Shown here piece by piece: positions 53,375 through 61,606 of a stretch of 64,000 bases of DNA (its first letter is position 1; every line of letters begins with the position of its first letter). The notes beneath the pieces were generated by a model that saw only the letters and a list, made by a program, of their open reading frames with translations, did no database searches and had not been told where the DNA came from. The translations under genes and the position numbers were made by a program. The stretch spans positions 1-64,000 of the forward strand of contig NZ_JBALHR010000013.1 of the NCBI RefSeq assembly GCF_036964905.1. The letters run 5' to 3'. The DNA comes from Gemmobacter denitrificans. GTDB taxonomy: Bacteria; Pseudomonadota; Alphaproteobacteria; Rhodobacterales; Rhodobacteraceae.

Positions 53375-54919
53375 TTCGCCGTCAACGCGATCGAAAGCCC
53401 ACGCGCCTCCATCGAGACCCTTGCCCGCCTTTTCGGCTTCGATGCCTTCGAGGCCGAAGGCAAAATCAGGTTTCGGATGCGGGGGCAGCGGCCCGTCGCC
53501 ACCATCACCCTCGACACGCTGGTGGCTGCCAGCCGCGAGGCCGAGGATCTGGAACTGACCCGCGCGCAAGAGACCGAACTGCCACTCGCCCTCAAATGGC
53601 GGCTGATGGCGCGGGATGAGGAATTTGCAGGCATCACGGTCGAGGCGCGACGGATCACCGTCGACACGGCCCGGATTTCCGCAGAGCAACTGCCCATTGC
53701 CTCAACCAGCGGTGCCGCCGAACGCGGGGTGCGCCGGGCTCTCTTCGAGGCATGGGTCGGCCGTGAGAAGGCGAGCTTCACCTTGCCGCCTTCGCGCCTG
53801 GCGCTGGACCCGGCCGATGTGATCCTGCTCGATCACGACAACCGCCTGATCGAATTTTCCCTGACCTCGATCACCGATGGCGCTGGGCGGCGGGTGGAAG
53901 CCCGCCGGTCAGATCGCGCGCTTTATGACCTGGCCCCTGGCAGCGATCGGGGCGCCACGTCGGGGGCGAAGGCCGTCTACGGCCCGCCCCTCGTGGCGCT
54001 GATGAACCTGCCGCAGCTTTCGGAGGACTTCCCCGACTGGCAACCCTATGCCGCCGCCCATGCTGCCCCGTGGTATGGGACGGCTGCCGTCTGGCGATCG
54101 GCTTCGACCGATGGTTTCGCGGTCCTGACGACGATTTCGCGACCGGGCTGGTTCGGCACCCTGGCCTTCCCCTTCTATGCGGGGCCCACCAACCGCTTCG
54201 ATCGCGGCAACGAGCTTTGGGTCGACATGATCGCGGGCCAGTTCGCCAGCGTCGGCGACGCGGCCGTGTTTTCCGGCACGAACTGGCTGGCGATCGAGAC
54301 CGCCCCCGATCTCTGGGAGATCGTCGGCTTTGCGACCGCCAGCCTGCAATCGCCCGGGCGCTGGCGCTTGACCCGGCTTCTGCGTGGCCTTCTCGGCACC
54401 GAGGACGCCATCGCAAACCCCGCAACGGCCGGGGCGCGTGTCGTCATGCTGGACGGTGGGGTCAAACCCCTGCCGATCGGCAGCGCCGACTATGGCGCGG
54501 CGTGGAACTGGCGGATCGGGGCCTCGAGCAAACCGGCGGGCGATCCGGCAAACCTTGCTGTCACCTTCGCGCCATCGGCCCGCGGCTTGCGCCCTTGGCG
54601 GCCGTGTCACGCCAAGCGGATTAACCTGCCCGGCGGCGATATCGCGCTTAGCTGGACCCGCCGCACCCGCGCCTTTACCGGCGATAACTGGGCCCTGACC
54701 GAAGTGCCTCTGAGCGAGGCGGCCGAGGGCTATGAGATTGACATCCTGAACGGCGCGGCAGTGGTGCGGACGGTTTCCGGCCTTGCCACACCTGTCTTCA
54801 CCTACACGGCCGCCATGCAAGCGGCCGACTTCGGCGCCCCGGTTTCCGGCCCCCTTTCAGTGCGCGTCGCGCAAACCGGCGCGCTGGGCCGCGGTGCCAT
54901 CCTCGACATTACCCTTTGA
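53375..54919 (+). pseudogene. Phage tail tip / host-specificity protein, C-terminal fragment
   Basis: From about 53375 the frame reads AVNAIESPRASIETLARLFG, then MRGQRPVATITLD, and continues for about 510 codons to a normal stop. It resembles the C-terminal half of the large GTA gp15/phage tail-tip proteins: WYGTAAVWRS, GLLGTEDAIANPATAGARVVML and SWTRRTRAFTGDNW. Full proteins are about 1200-1300 aa, so the N-terminal half is gone, along with the tape-measure and distal tail genes expected upstream. An ATG at 53477 could start a shorter product. Confidence 0.8.
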
Positions 54920-54931
54920 TCCGGAGGCCCC

Positions 54932-56815
54932 ATGGCCGACACCCCGAACATCCGCCTCACCTTCCTCGAGGCGAACCAGGCGCAAAAGCACATCACCGTC
55001 AACGAGGCCTTCCGCGCCCTCGATGCCCTCGTGCAGCCCGCCGTGGAAAGCAGCGGCCTGAACACCCCGCCAGGATCGCCGGTCGATGGAGCCCGCTATG
55101 TCGTAGGCGCGGCACCGACTGGCGCCTGGGCGGGCCAAGCGTTTGCGATCGCCGCCTGGCAGGATGGGGCCTGGGCCTTCTATCCGCCCGCGGAAGGCTG
55201 GTCCGTCTGGGATCGCGCGACCGATGCCGCCCTGACCTTTCTGGGCGGTGTCTGGGTGAGGCAAGCGTCGCTTCCCTTCCCGGACAACCTCTTCCGCCTG
55301 GCCGATGATGCCGACCCGACGCGGCTCGCGGCCTTCGATCTTTCCGGCCTTTCCGCAGGCACGACCCGCACCTTCACCCTGCCGAACCTCTCGGCGACCC
55401 TCGCCCATATCGGCAACGCCGCGCAGACCTTCGCGGGGCCCACGACCTTTTCGAATGCCTCGGTGACGATCGGCACGGCCACCACCACCGCCGCCTATGG
55501 CATCGGCACTGGCGGCACGACGACCGGGGTCACCAAAACCGTGAACCTGGGCACCGGCGGCGCAGCCGGATCGACGACGGTGATCAACCTCGGCTCGACC
55601 ACCGCCGGGGCGCTGGGCACGACGGTGATCAACACGCCCACCGTCACCTTTGCGGCTAGCGTTACGGCGATCGGCGCGGCCACCGCGAACCTCACTGCGC
55701 TGGGCTTGGGCCTCGGCGGCGCATCGTCCGATGCGTCGAACCGGTTGAGCGTCAATGCCGCGGCGACCCTGCTGAACAATGCGGGCGGATCGCATGAAGC
55801 CACTATCAACAAGGCCGCCGCCGGGAATGACGCCAGCCTTGCCCTGAAGACCGGCTTCTCGGCACGGGCGCTGTTTGGGCTGCTAGGGTCCGACGATGTA
55901 ACGCTGAAGGTTTCGCCAAACGGCTCGGCCTTCTTCGACGCCTTCGTGATCGATCGCGCCACTGGGCGGGCGGAGTTTCCGGCACCGATCGTGATCCCGG
56001 GCCTCTCCGCCGTGCCCGCATCGCCACCAGCAGGCAAGCTTGCGCTTTACGGCCGACAGCGGGCAGGCGCCCCCTGGCTGGAAGTCGTCCGGCCATCGGG
56101 GCGCGACTTCCCCTTGCAGCCGCATATGGGTCTGAACCGGATCGGGGCCTGGGCCCCGGTCTCGGCTACGACCATTGCCGCCCAGGGCATCGCCTTGACC
56201 AGTGTCGGCACCGTCAGCCACCCCGCCCTGGCAGCGGGATCGCTCCTGTCCAGTTCCCGGCGCTGGCGCGTAACATCGGCCGCGGTGGTGGATTCGGTCT
56301 GCGATCAGCGCTCGGCCGTGACCGCCTGTTGGCGGGGCAATGCCGCAGGCCTCGGCGGCTTCACCCTTGTCGCCCGGATCAGCCTGACCACCTTGCAAGC
56401 GACCGGAATGGGCTTCTTCGGTCTATTGTCATCGGTCGCGGCCTTGGCGGTCACGACGACTCTTTCCGCGCTGGTGGAAGCCATCGGCCTCGGCTTCCAG
56501 CGCGGCACCCATACGAACTGGCAGCTGGTTAGCAATGACGCGACCGGCGCGCCAACCCTCGTGGATCTCGGCGCCGGGTTCCCGGTGGTGACGGCCGGGC
56601 TGATAACCCTCACCATTTGGTGCCCCGCCGCGGGCAGTTCCGTCTGGCTGCGCGCCGTCAACGAGCTGACCGGCGCTGTCTTCGAACAGGAAGTCACCAC
56701 CGACCTGCCACAAGCCGCGACCTTCCTCGCCCCGCGCCTCTTCCTCAACAACGGCGCCACTGCCGCGGCCGTCGCGTTCGATTGCACCGGCCTCTACCTC
56801 GAAACCGATTTCTGA
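54932..56815 (+). CDS. DUF2793-domain phage tail fibre protein
   Basis: 627 aa with a GGAGG site 5 bp before the ATG. Residues 1-110 are DUF2793 (NIRLTFLEANQAQKHITVNEA, ARYVVGAAPTGAWAG), the standard attachment end of tail-fibre proteins in alphaproteobacterial prophages. Residues about 170-260 are a Gly/Thr-rich beta region with repeats of the TTVINLGSTTAG type. The C-terminal third is a globular receptor-binding-like domain. It is intact, unlike the two upstream tail genes. Confidence 0.85.
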   Translation: MADTPNIRLTFLEANQAQKHITVNEAFRALDALVQPAVESSGLNTPPGSPVDGARYVVGAAPTGAWAGQAFAIAAWQDGAWAFYPPAEGWSVWDRATDAALTFLGGVWVRQASLPFPDNLFRLADDADPTRLAAFDLSGLSAGTTRTFTLPNLSATLAHIGNAAQTFAGPTTFSNASVTIGTATTTAAYGIGTGGTTTGVTKTVNLGTGGAAGSTTVINLGSTTAGALGTTVINTPTVTFAASVTAIGAATANLTALGLGLGGASSDASNRLSVNAAATLLNNAGGSHEATINKAAAGNDASLALKTGFSARALFGLLGSDDVTLKVSPNGSAFFDAFVIDRATGRAEFPAPIVIPGLSAVPASPPAGKLALYGRQRAGAPWLEVVRPSGRDFPLQPHMGLNRIGAWAPVSATTIAAQGIALTSVGTVSHPALAAGSLLSSSRRWRVTSAAVVDSVCDQRSAVTACWRGNAAGLGGFTLVARISLTTLQATGMGFFGLLSSVAALAVTTTLSALVEAIGLGFQRGTHTNWQLVSNDATGAPTLVDLGAGFPVVTAGLITLTIWCPAAGSSVWLRAVNELTGAVFEQEVTTDLPQAATFLAPRLFLNNGATAAAVAFDCTGLYLETDF

Positions 56816-56832
56816 CCCTGAAAAGAGCCCCA

Positions 56833-56979
56833 ATGTCCCCTGCCGCTTCATCCGCCTACGTCGCCGAACTGCGCCAGCAGATCGCGATCCTCTCCGAACG
56901 CTGTGCGCTTCTCGCCGCCGAACTGGCCGCCGCCCGGGAGGCGAAATCGCCGCCGCCGGACCCGCCCGCTGCTGGTTGA
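56833..56979 (+). CDS. Small phage protein with a coiled coil
   Basis: A 48-aa frame starting 17 bp after the tail-fibre stop: MSPAASSAYVAELRQQIAIL, then a helical LLAAELAAAREAK segment and a proline-rich tail. The heptad pattern supports a short coiled coil. Proteins of this size and position occur after tail-fibre genes in related prophages. No function is known. A terminator follows at 57002. Confidence 0.55.
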   Translation: MSPAASSAYVAELRQQIAILSERCALLAAELAAAREAKSPPPDPPAAG

Positions 56980-57001
56980 ACCCCGCGAAAACCGCCCTGC
57001 G

Positions 57002-57025
57002 CCCCGCCCTTCCGGTGGGGTTTTT
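57002..57025 (+). terminator. Rho-independent terminator after the tail genes
   Basis: The stem CCCCGCC / GGTGGGG (57002-57008 and 57014-57020, one G-T pair) with a 5-nt loop is followed by five T at 57021-57025. It sits between the tail-fibre/coiled-coil genes and the lysis genes, and would end most late transcripts. Confidence 0.75.
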
Positions 57026-57048
57026 CTTTGCCTGAAAGGACCACACCC

Positions 57049-57684
57049 ATGACCGAACAGATCGACGCGCTAAAGGCGCTGCAAATGGCGCTGGCGCGCC
57101 TCGGCTACTACACCGGCGCGATTGACGGGCTCTTCGGCCCCCGCACCGATGCCGCATTGAAGGCCGTTGCAGCCGAAGGCGGCGCGATCCGCAACCTGAA
57201 GCCTGCGGTCGCGGTGCCAGGCGGGCCGATGATCTTCCAGGGCAGCGCCCGCTACCCCGTAGACGAGATCGTCATCCACTGCGCCGCCACCCATCCCGAC
57301 TGGATGCGGGGCCAGCCCCTCACCGCCAAGCGCAAGGAGATCGACTGCTGGCACCGCGAAGAGCGCGGCTGGCGCAAGATCGGCTACCACCATTTGATCG
57401 ATCGCGATGGTGCGATCCTGCCCGGCCGCGCCGAGACCGAGATCGGCGCCGGGGTCGAGGGTCACAACCGTGGCGTGATCCACATCTGCCTGATTGGCGG
57501 CGCTGGGTCATCCGCGACCGATCCTTTCGATCGCAACTTCACAGCCGCCCAGGATCGGGCCCTGCGCGGCCTGATCGACGCCATCCGCGCCGAGACCGCC
57601 ATCACCCGCATCACCGGTCACAACGACCACGCCGCGAAAGCCTGCCCGGGCTTCGTCGTGCGCAACTGGATCAACCGGGCCTGA
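57049..57684 (+). CDS. Phage endolysin: peptidoglycan-binding plus amidase
   Basis: 211 aa from ATG 57049, preceded by GAAAGGA. Residues about 3-45 form a PG-binding-1 repeat (ALQMALARLGYYTGAIDGLFGPRTDAAL). Residues about 75-205 are an Amidase_2/PGRP domain with the zinc ligands in VIHCAATH, the middle YHHLIDRDG, and the C-terminal GHNDHAAKACPGF. It would cleave the amide between muramic acid and the peptide stem to release phage. A holin gene follows 23 bp downstream. Confidence 0.9.
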   Translation: MTEQIDALKALQMALARLGYYTGAIDGLFGPRTDAALKAVAAEGGAIRNLKPAVAVPGGPMIFQGSARYPVDEIVIHCAATHPDWMRGQPLTAKRKEIDCWHREERGWRKIGYHHLIDRDGAILPGRAETEIGAGVEGHNRGVIHICLIGGAGSSATDPFDRNFTAAQDRALRGLIDAIRAETAITRITGHNDHAAKACPGFVVRNWINRA

Positions 57685-57707
57685 AACCCACCCAAGGAGA
57701 GACCAGC

Positions 57708-57935
57708 ATGAACCTGATCAATCAACCCACCCTTCGCCCCACCCGCAAAATGGCCGCTGTCGGCTGGACGAGCCTCCTCGGCCCGATCGTGGCCGCGATC
57801 ATTGCGCCCTTGCTGCCGGGGTTGTCGGATGCCTGTGGGGGCGAGGTAGGGGCGTCCCTTGTGGCCGGTGGGCTCGCGCTGGCTCAAGGAGCGGTGAACT
57901 TCGCGGCAGGGTATGCGGTGAAGGAGAGTGCATGA
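57708..57935 (+). CDS. Phage holin-like small membrane protein
   Basis: 75 aa with a strong AAGGAGAG site. Two hydrophobic segments (GWTSLLGPIVAAIIAPLLPG and LVAGGLALAQGAVNFAAGY) separated by a short polar turn, the common holin layout. It lies directly after the amidase gene. Role inferred from size, topology and position. Confidence 0.75.
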   Translation: MNLINQPTLRPTRKMAAVGWTSLLGPIVAAIIAPLLPGLSDACGGEVGASLVAGGLALAQGAVNFAAGYAVKESA

Positions 57936-57950
57936 CCTGCGAACGATCGA

Positions 57951-57980
57951 TTGACGGCTTGTCAAGTGTCTATGTATAGG
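57951..57980 (+). promoter_or_regulatory. Candidate sigma-70-type promoter for the cargo cassette
   Basis: TTGACG (57951-57956), an 18-bp spacer, and TATAGG (57975-57980) lie just after the holin stop and about 90 bp before the first cargo gene. A GGCCGC/GCGGCC hairpin follows at 57994-58011 in the leader. A private promoter would allow the cargo to be expressed from a silent prophage, as is usual for morons. Confidence 0.5.
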
Positions 57981-58069
57981 GGAAGACGAGTGTGGCCGCA
58001 TCGCAGCGGCCGCTTTCGTGTTGTCTGCGAGGGATGCTCGGCAGCCTACTGGTCAGGATCAAGAACCCT

Positions 58070-58762
58070 ATGTTGCCTGAGATCGAACGAAACAACTGGT
58101 CAATCGTCCTCATAGGAAGCTTCAATCCTGCGATTTTCCACCCATCGTGGTTCTTGGTTAACGAAGTAATTTCCAAAGAGACTGCCGAGAGCGCAGAGGT
58201 GCACGTTGTTCACTCAGAGGTGGCATCGGTAACGCTGGGTCCGCTCCGTTTGGATGTCCAGCGCAATAGGTTCAGCCTTCAAACCGAACAGTCACCTGAA
58301 ATATCCTTGCTCGATTTCGTATTGCGCGTCTTTGGCGATTTACTGCCGCACAGTCAGATAACACAGTTTGGAATTAATCGTACCGTCTATTTTCGAGCGC
58401 CAAGTAGCGATCGAAGAACACAATTAGGTAGAACCTTCGCGCCGACTGCCCCTTGGGGTGCGTTTGGCGAAAGAATTGAAGGTTCTCAGGGTGTCACGCT
58501 GGGAGGAATGACCAACGTCTCCATGAGGGAGGTGTTGATCGAAGCTTCTTGGTCTGGGCACTGTGAAGCGAGACTGATGCCAGCGTACGAAATAGATGCT
58601 GACACTGGAATTCAAACGCATGTGAACAATCATTTCGAACTCAAGGGCTATAAAGAGGGGGATGGAGCCATGGCGGCATTGGAAGTTCTAAAGAATGAAT
58701 TTGAGCCACGCATGGACAGGTGCGAAGAGATCATCCTTGCCGTACTGGGTCATCTGGAATGA
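58070..58762 (+). CDS. Cargo cassette gene 1, uncharacterised 230-aa protein
   Basis: ATG 58070 gives MLPEIERNNWSIVLIGSFNP; an upstream frame exists but has no site. Mixed alpha/beta and soluble: an N-terminal strand-rich region (NWSIVLIGSFNPAIFHPSW), a middle with LRLDVQRNRFSLQTEQ and FGINRTVYF, and a helical C-terminus (AMAALEVLKNEFEPRMDRCEE). It faintly recalls TIGR04255-type proteins, but I would not assign it. GC is well below the phage genes. Its stop overlaps the next start (ATGA at 58759-58762), so the cassette is tightly coupled. Confidence 0.6.
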   Translation: MLPEIERNNWSIVLIGSFNPAIFHPSWFLVNEVISKETAESAEVHVVHSEVASVTLGPLRLDVQRNRFSLQTEQSPEISLLDFVLRVFGDLLPHSQITQFGINRTVYFRAPSSDRRTQLGRTFAPTAPWGAFGERIEGSQGVTLGGMTNVSMREVLIEASWSGHCEARLMPAYEIDADTGIQTHVNNHFELKGYKEGDGAMAALEVLKNEFEPRMDRCEEIILAVLGHLE

Positions 58763-59361
58763 CAGCATCCGCGCTTAAATTCTCTGGCCTCGACGTGGAC
58801 ACGGACGAGCAAAATCAGACGGCAGTTCGTCGTTTGGCCTTTCAGGAGCTGGCAGAACCCTCAGCTGGTACAAGGGTCTTCAGTCGGGCAGCCGTCGCGA
58901 CAGCGGTTACGCCTAGGCCAGTTTCAACGCCTTTCGCCTTCTTTTCGGACGGAAGCAGCCTGAGGGCTCCAAGTCCTATCGGACTGCGTGCTTGGAGGGC
59001 AATTCCGACTTCTGCTGGCAAGACCTTCGAATGGGAAGGGTTGGTTCTTGAAATTCAGGACGCCTCGTTCTCAGCTCGCCTTCGTAACATAAAGGGCGCG
59101 AAAACCGATTATGACGAAGTCGCAGAGTTTGACCTCGCTGACGTACCTCCCGGCGATCGGGATTTGCTTCAGCCTGGGGGAATTTTTCGTTGGGTGGTCG
59201 GGCTAGAATCGAGGTCTGGAACCCGTCAACGCTACTCGCGCATTGTTTTTCGTCGCCTTCCTGCTTGGACTAGCAGGTCCCTCAAGAAATCCGAGGACGA
59301 GCTCAAGGCGCTTGTTTCTGGTATCCAGTGGATCAAGAATGACGCGACCAGCACTGGATGA
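58759..59361 (+). CDS. Cargo cassette gene 2, uncharacterised 200-aa protein
   Basis: ATG 58759 overlaps the stop of gene 1. The first 70 residues are low-complexity and may be disordered (SGLDVDTDEQNQTAVRRLAF). The remainder looks like a beta-barrel (FEWEGLVLEIQDASFSARL, IFRWVVGLESRSGTRQRYSRI), followed by a short helical tail. No family recognised. It overlaps gene 3 by 23 bp, so the three products are probably made in fixed ratio and may form one complex. Confidence 0.6.
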   Translation: MTASALKFSGLDVDTDEQNQTAVRRLAFQELAEPSAGTRVFSRAAVATAVTPRPVSTPFAFFSDGSSLRAPSPIGLRAWRAIPTSAGKTFEWEGLVLEIQDASFSARLRNIKGAKTDYDEVAEFDLADVPPGDRDLLQPGGIFRWVVGLESRSGTRQRYSRIVFRRLPAWTSRSLKKSEDELKALVSGIQWIKNDATSTG

Positions 59362-60409
59362 AGTTGAGGTAACAGTTATCGGTCCTAGCTATGGCGAGTC
59401 AGTCCTTGTTCATCTCGGCGATGATCATTGGATCATCGTAGACTCTGTAGCAAGGCAAGGTCAAACGCGTCCGGCAGCTATTGAGTACTTGCATTCGATT
59501 GGCGTCAACCCACAGCACGCTGTGAAGTTGGTTGTGGTAACCCATTGGCACGATGACCACATTCGAGGTATCGCCAACACTGTTCAGATTTGTGCGGCCG
59601 CCACTGTATGTGTGCCAAGTTCCTTCACGGGCTCGGAGTTTCTATCCTTCCTGGCTGCGCACGCTGATCCTTTGGCATCATCCTTCGGTACTGGGGTTGA
59701 TGAGCTCAGGCAGGTCTTCGAGACGATGCGGACCCGGGCGGAAAACCGACTGGGTTTGGCAGACACTCGCTTGCTGCAGATTCCGAAGCATGCGGTCTCC
59801 CACCAGTGTCATGTTGAAATCTGGTCGCTTTCACCTTCAGCCTTCCAAGTTACCGAGAGTCTTGGGAAGATAGCCAAGCTTATTCCGGGGTTTGGGAAGA
59901 CCAAGCGACGGGCTGTCTCCACCGCGGAGAACGATCATTCAATAGCCCTTTGGATCTCAATAGGGGACGAATGCATTCTCCTTGGCGGCGATCTTGAAGA
60001 GACGCCGGACGCGCGTGCCGGTTGGTCAGCTGTCGTGGCTTCAACAGCCAGGCCACAGCAAAAGGCCAGCGTGTTTAAGGTGCCGCATCATGGGTCGGAG
60101 ACTGGCCACAATGAGAATGTTTGGACGGATATGCTGCATGCAGACCCCCAGGCAATCCTGACACCGTGGAATCGGGCTGGCAAACTCCCAAGCCCGGCTG
60201 ATATTCAGCGTCTTGAGGCGCGAACGAAGCATGTTCACCTGACCGCGCCGCCAGCTGACCTGTCGCGTGTGAAACACAACCACGAGGTTGAGAAGCTTCT
60301 TCGAGACTTTGGTATTCGGACCTATCGAGAACCACGAGAGGTCGGAATAGTCCGTGCAAGGAAGAAGTTGGGTGCCGCCGACTGGGTTGTCGAGCGGATG
60401 GCGTCCTGA
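59339..60409 (+). CDS. Cargo cassette gene 3, MBL-fold metallo-hydrolase
   Basis: 356 aa from ATG 59339. The metallo-beta-lactamase fold is intact: VVVTHWHDDHIRGI (H-x-H-x-D-H motif) near residue 70, LLGGDLEE near 215 (metal-bridging Asp) and FKVPHHGSE near 248 (His). The C-terminal ILTPWN and LTAPPAD strands follow, in the style of ComEC-type MBL hydrolases. Substrate unknown; relatives act on nucleotides, nucleic acids or small phosphates. As the effector-like member of a cassette at a prophage cargo site it is a candidate defence enzyme. Confidence 0.75.
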   Translation: MTRPALDEVEVTVIGPSYGESVLVHLGDDHWIIVDSVARQGQTRPAAIEYLHSIGVNPQHAVKLVVVTHWHDDHIRGIANTVQICAAATVCVPSSFTGSEFLSFLAAHADPLASSFGTGVDELRQVFETMRTRAENRLGLADTRLLQIPKHAVSHQCHVEIWSLSPSAFQVTESLGKIAKLIPGFGKTKRRAVSTAENDHSIALWISIGDECILLGGDLEETPDARAGWSAVVASTARPQQKASVFKVPHHGSETGHNENVWTDMLHADPQAILTPWNRAGKLPSPADIQRLEARTKHVHLTAPPADLSRVKHNHEVEKLLRDFGIRTYREPREVGIVRARKKLGAADWVVERMAS

Positions 60410-60540
60410 CTGGGAAGTCGGCCTATTGTGGAATCGGGGCTACGGAGCCAGTTGAAGATTTCGTCTGAGACGGGGTTGATGGGCTGGAAGCGGTAGAACA
60501 GGAGGCTGATCCTGTTTGACGCGCTCTTCTGCGGTTTTCG

Positions 60541-60705
60541 CGCGCTCTGGGTCCTGCCCGTCTACTATCCCGCTGATCTTGCACGCGGAATTCGTCCGTT
60601 TGTTGACCTATTGTTGACCCGCCGTTCGGACAGCAAAAAGCCCCGCTGGATGGTGGGGCGTAAGGCATTGATCTTATTCGTAGAAACTGGTTGCGGGGGC
60701 AGGAT
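60541..60705. repeat. Phage-end/att-like segment, copy 2
   Basis: Homologous to 6015-6178. The block 60562-60621 has one mismatch in 60 bp. It is followed by a diverged stretch with the same hairpin and then the tRNA-fMet 3' sequence. Copy 2 retains the full 45-nt tRNA match (60688-60732). The word GTTGACCTATTGTTGACC is at 60602-60619 and again at 60876-60893, so it flanks the tRNA-like core on both sides as integrase arm sites flank an attP. Confidence 0.7.
60635..60659 (-). terminator. Rho-independent terminator, leftward, next to the tRNA end
   Basis: The stem GCCCCGC / GTGGGGC (60640-60646 and 60653-60659) is followed on the minus strand by five T (60635-60639). It lies about 30 bp past the 3' end of the tRNA-fMet sequence, where a tRNA terminator is expected. 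It matches the terminator in copy 1. Confidence 0.7.
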
Positions 60706-60732
60706 TTGAACCTGCGGCCTTCAGGTTATGAG
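60688..60732 (-). tRNA. tRNA-fMet(CAU) 3' fragment (att core), not a complete tRNA
   Basis: The minus strand reads CTCATAA (anticodon loop), the 3' anticodon stem, variable loop, the complete T-arm with GGTTCAAATCC, and the acceptor end CCCCCGCAACCA. It breaks off just 5' of the anticodon loop; the D-arm and 5' acceptor strand are absent. A 45-nt 3' tRNA copy of this kind is the identity block left by an integrase that targets a tRNA gene. Confidence 0.8.
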
Positions 60733-61045
60733 GCGGACCAAAAGGAGAACATCGAACTCGTTGATTTCAACAACTTACGCGCCAACTCGTTGATCTCGCT
60801 TGATTACCTCGCCGCTCCCAACCGCAGCCAGCGGACGCGGCCGTAGCCCAAACCGAGAACGAGGTAGATCGGCAGGTTGACCTATTGTTGACCTGCTAAG
60901 ATCGCAGTCACCCGGCTGTCCGAGTACGGCAGGCACTATCATTTCGAATTCGATGCGCCAAAGAACCGAACGGATGAGACGCAGTCAATCCAGACAACAA
61001 CTGAACCGCAACACAAACGCTCCAAGTGATCAACGTGAGAATCAC
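60733..61045. other. Intergenic DNA right of the att core
   Basis: About 310 bp with no supportable gene; a short plus-strand frame from 60953 is antisense to the dCTP-deaminase-like gene. It contains the third copy of GTTGACCTATTGTTGACC at 60876-60893. If this word is an arm-type integrase site, this side belongs to the element rather than to the host flank. Confidence 0.4.
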
Positions 61046-61606
61046 TCACTGAAAATACTCCCAGAACTTCGAAACAGCGGGCGCATCAATAGAATCGTGT
61101 ACTCCGACGTCCACATCATAACCAAGCTGAGCCTCCTTGGACATCTTGAAGAAGATCATATGGCAGGCCCGCATTCCGCTAAAAATTCTAACCGCAAACG
61201 GCGAGAAGTTTTTAAGCTCTAGCGTAATGTTCTTCGCTGATCTTTCCCCAAAACCCGGGCTGACCAGTGAAGCGATCTCTGTAGAAATGCCAAGGCGAGA
61301 GAGGCCAGTTAAATTTCGAAGAGTGGCAGAGATTGAGCGGGACAGCGAAATCTTTTCATTCGATCCAGCCAAAACAAACGCCCCGGGCTCTAGAACAAAC
61401 CCTTCGTCGCCTAAGCTCTCTTGTGAAAAGCTCGGGTAGGTAGACTGATCGCGCAGATCAACTGGGCCAGAGGCATAGGCTGGTACGAGAATCTTGGATG
61501 AAAGAGTAAGTGTATAGGAACTCGGGCGTAGATTCTCCCGATTGAAAGGAGAAATTCCAACACTACCAGCCGCTATCTCATCAAGAATCTGAGTGTCAGA
61601 CAGCAT
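61046..61606 (-). CDS. dCTP deaminase/dUTPase-fold protein with altered active-site motifs
   Basis: 186 aa with the family layout: MLSDTQILDEIAAG start, NLRPSSYTLTL (the strand with the S-x-D position changed to S-Y-T), LSRLGISTEIASLVSPGFG, and KNITLELKNFSPFAVRIFSGM. The catalytic-type Glu in the ITLELKN motif is present. The usual G-(R/K)-S-S motif reads LTGLS and the usual I-D-P-G reads VSPG. It may have a changed substrate or bind nucleotides without catalysis. It overlaps the NMNAT-like gene by 11 bp. dCTP deaminases are known antiphage enzymes. Confidence 0.75.
   Translation of the reverse strand: MLSDTQILDEIAAGSVGISPFNRENLRPSSYTLTLSSKILVPAYASGPVDLRDQSTYPSFSQESLGDEGFVLEPGAFVLAGSNEKISLSRSISATLRNLTGLSRLGISTEIASLVSPGFGERSAKNITLELKNFSPFAVRIFSGMRACHMIFFKMSKEAQLGYDVDVGVHDSIDAPAVSKFWEYFQ

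Noticed and set aside
53375..57935. The chromosomal gene transfer agent cluster
   Set aside because: The tail-tip fragment is GTA-like, but the DUF2793 fibre, own endolysin and holin, tRNA att segment and cargo genes fit a defective prophage better than the conserved GTA locus.
60688..60732. A functional tRNA-fMet gene
   Set aside because: Only the 3' 45 nt are present; the D-arm and 5' acceptor strand are missing, so it is an att identity block.
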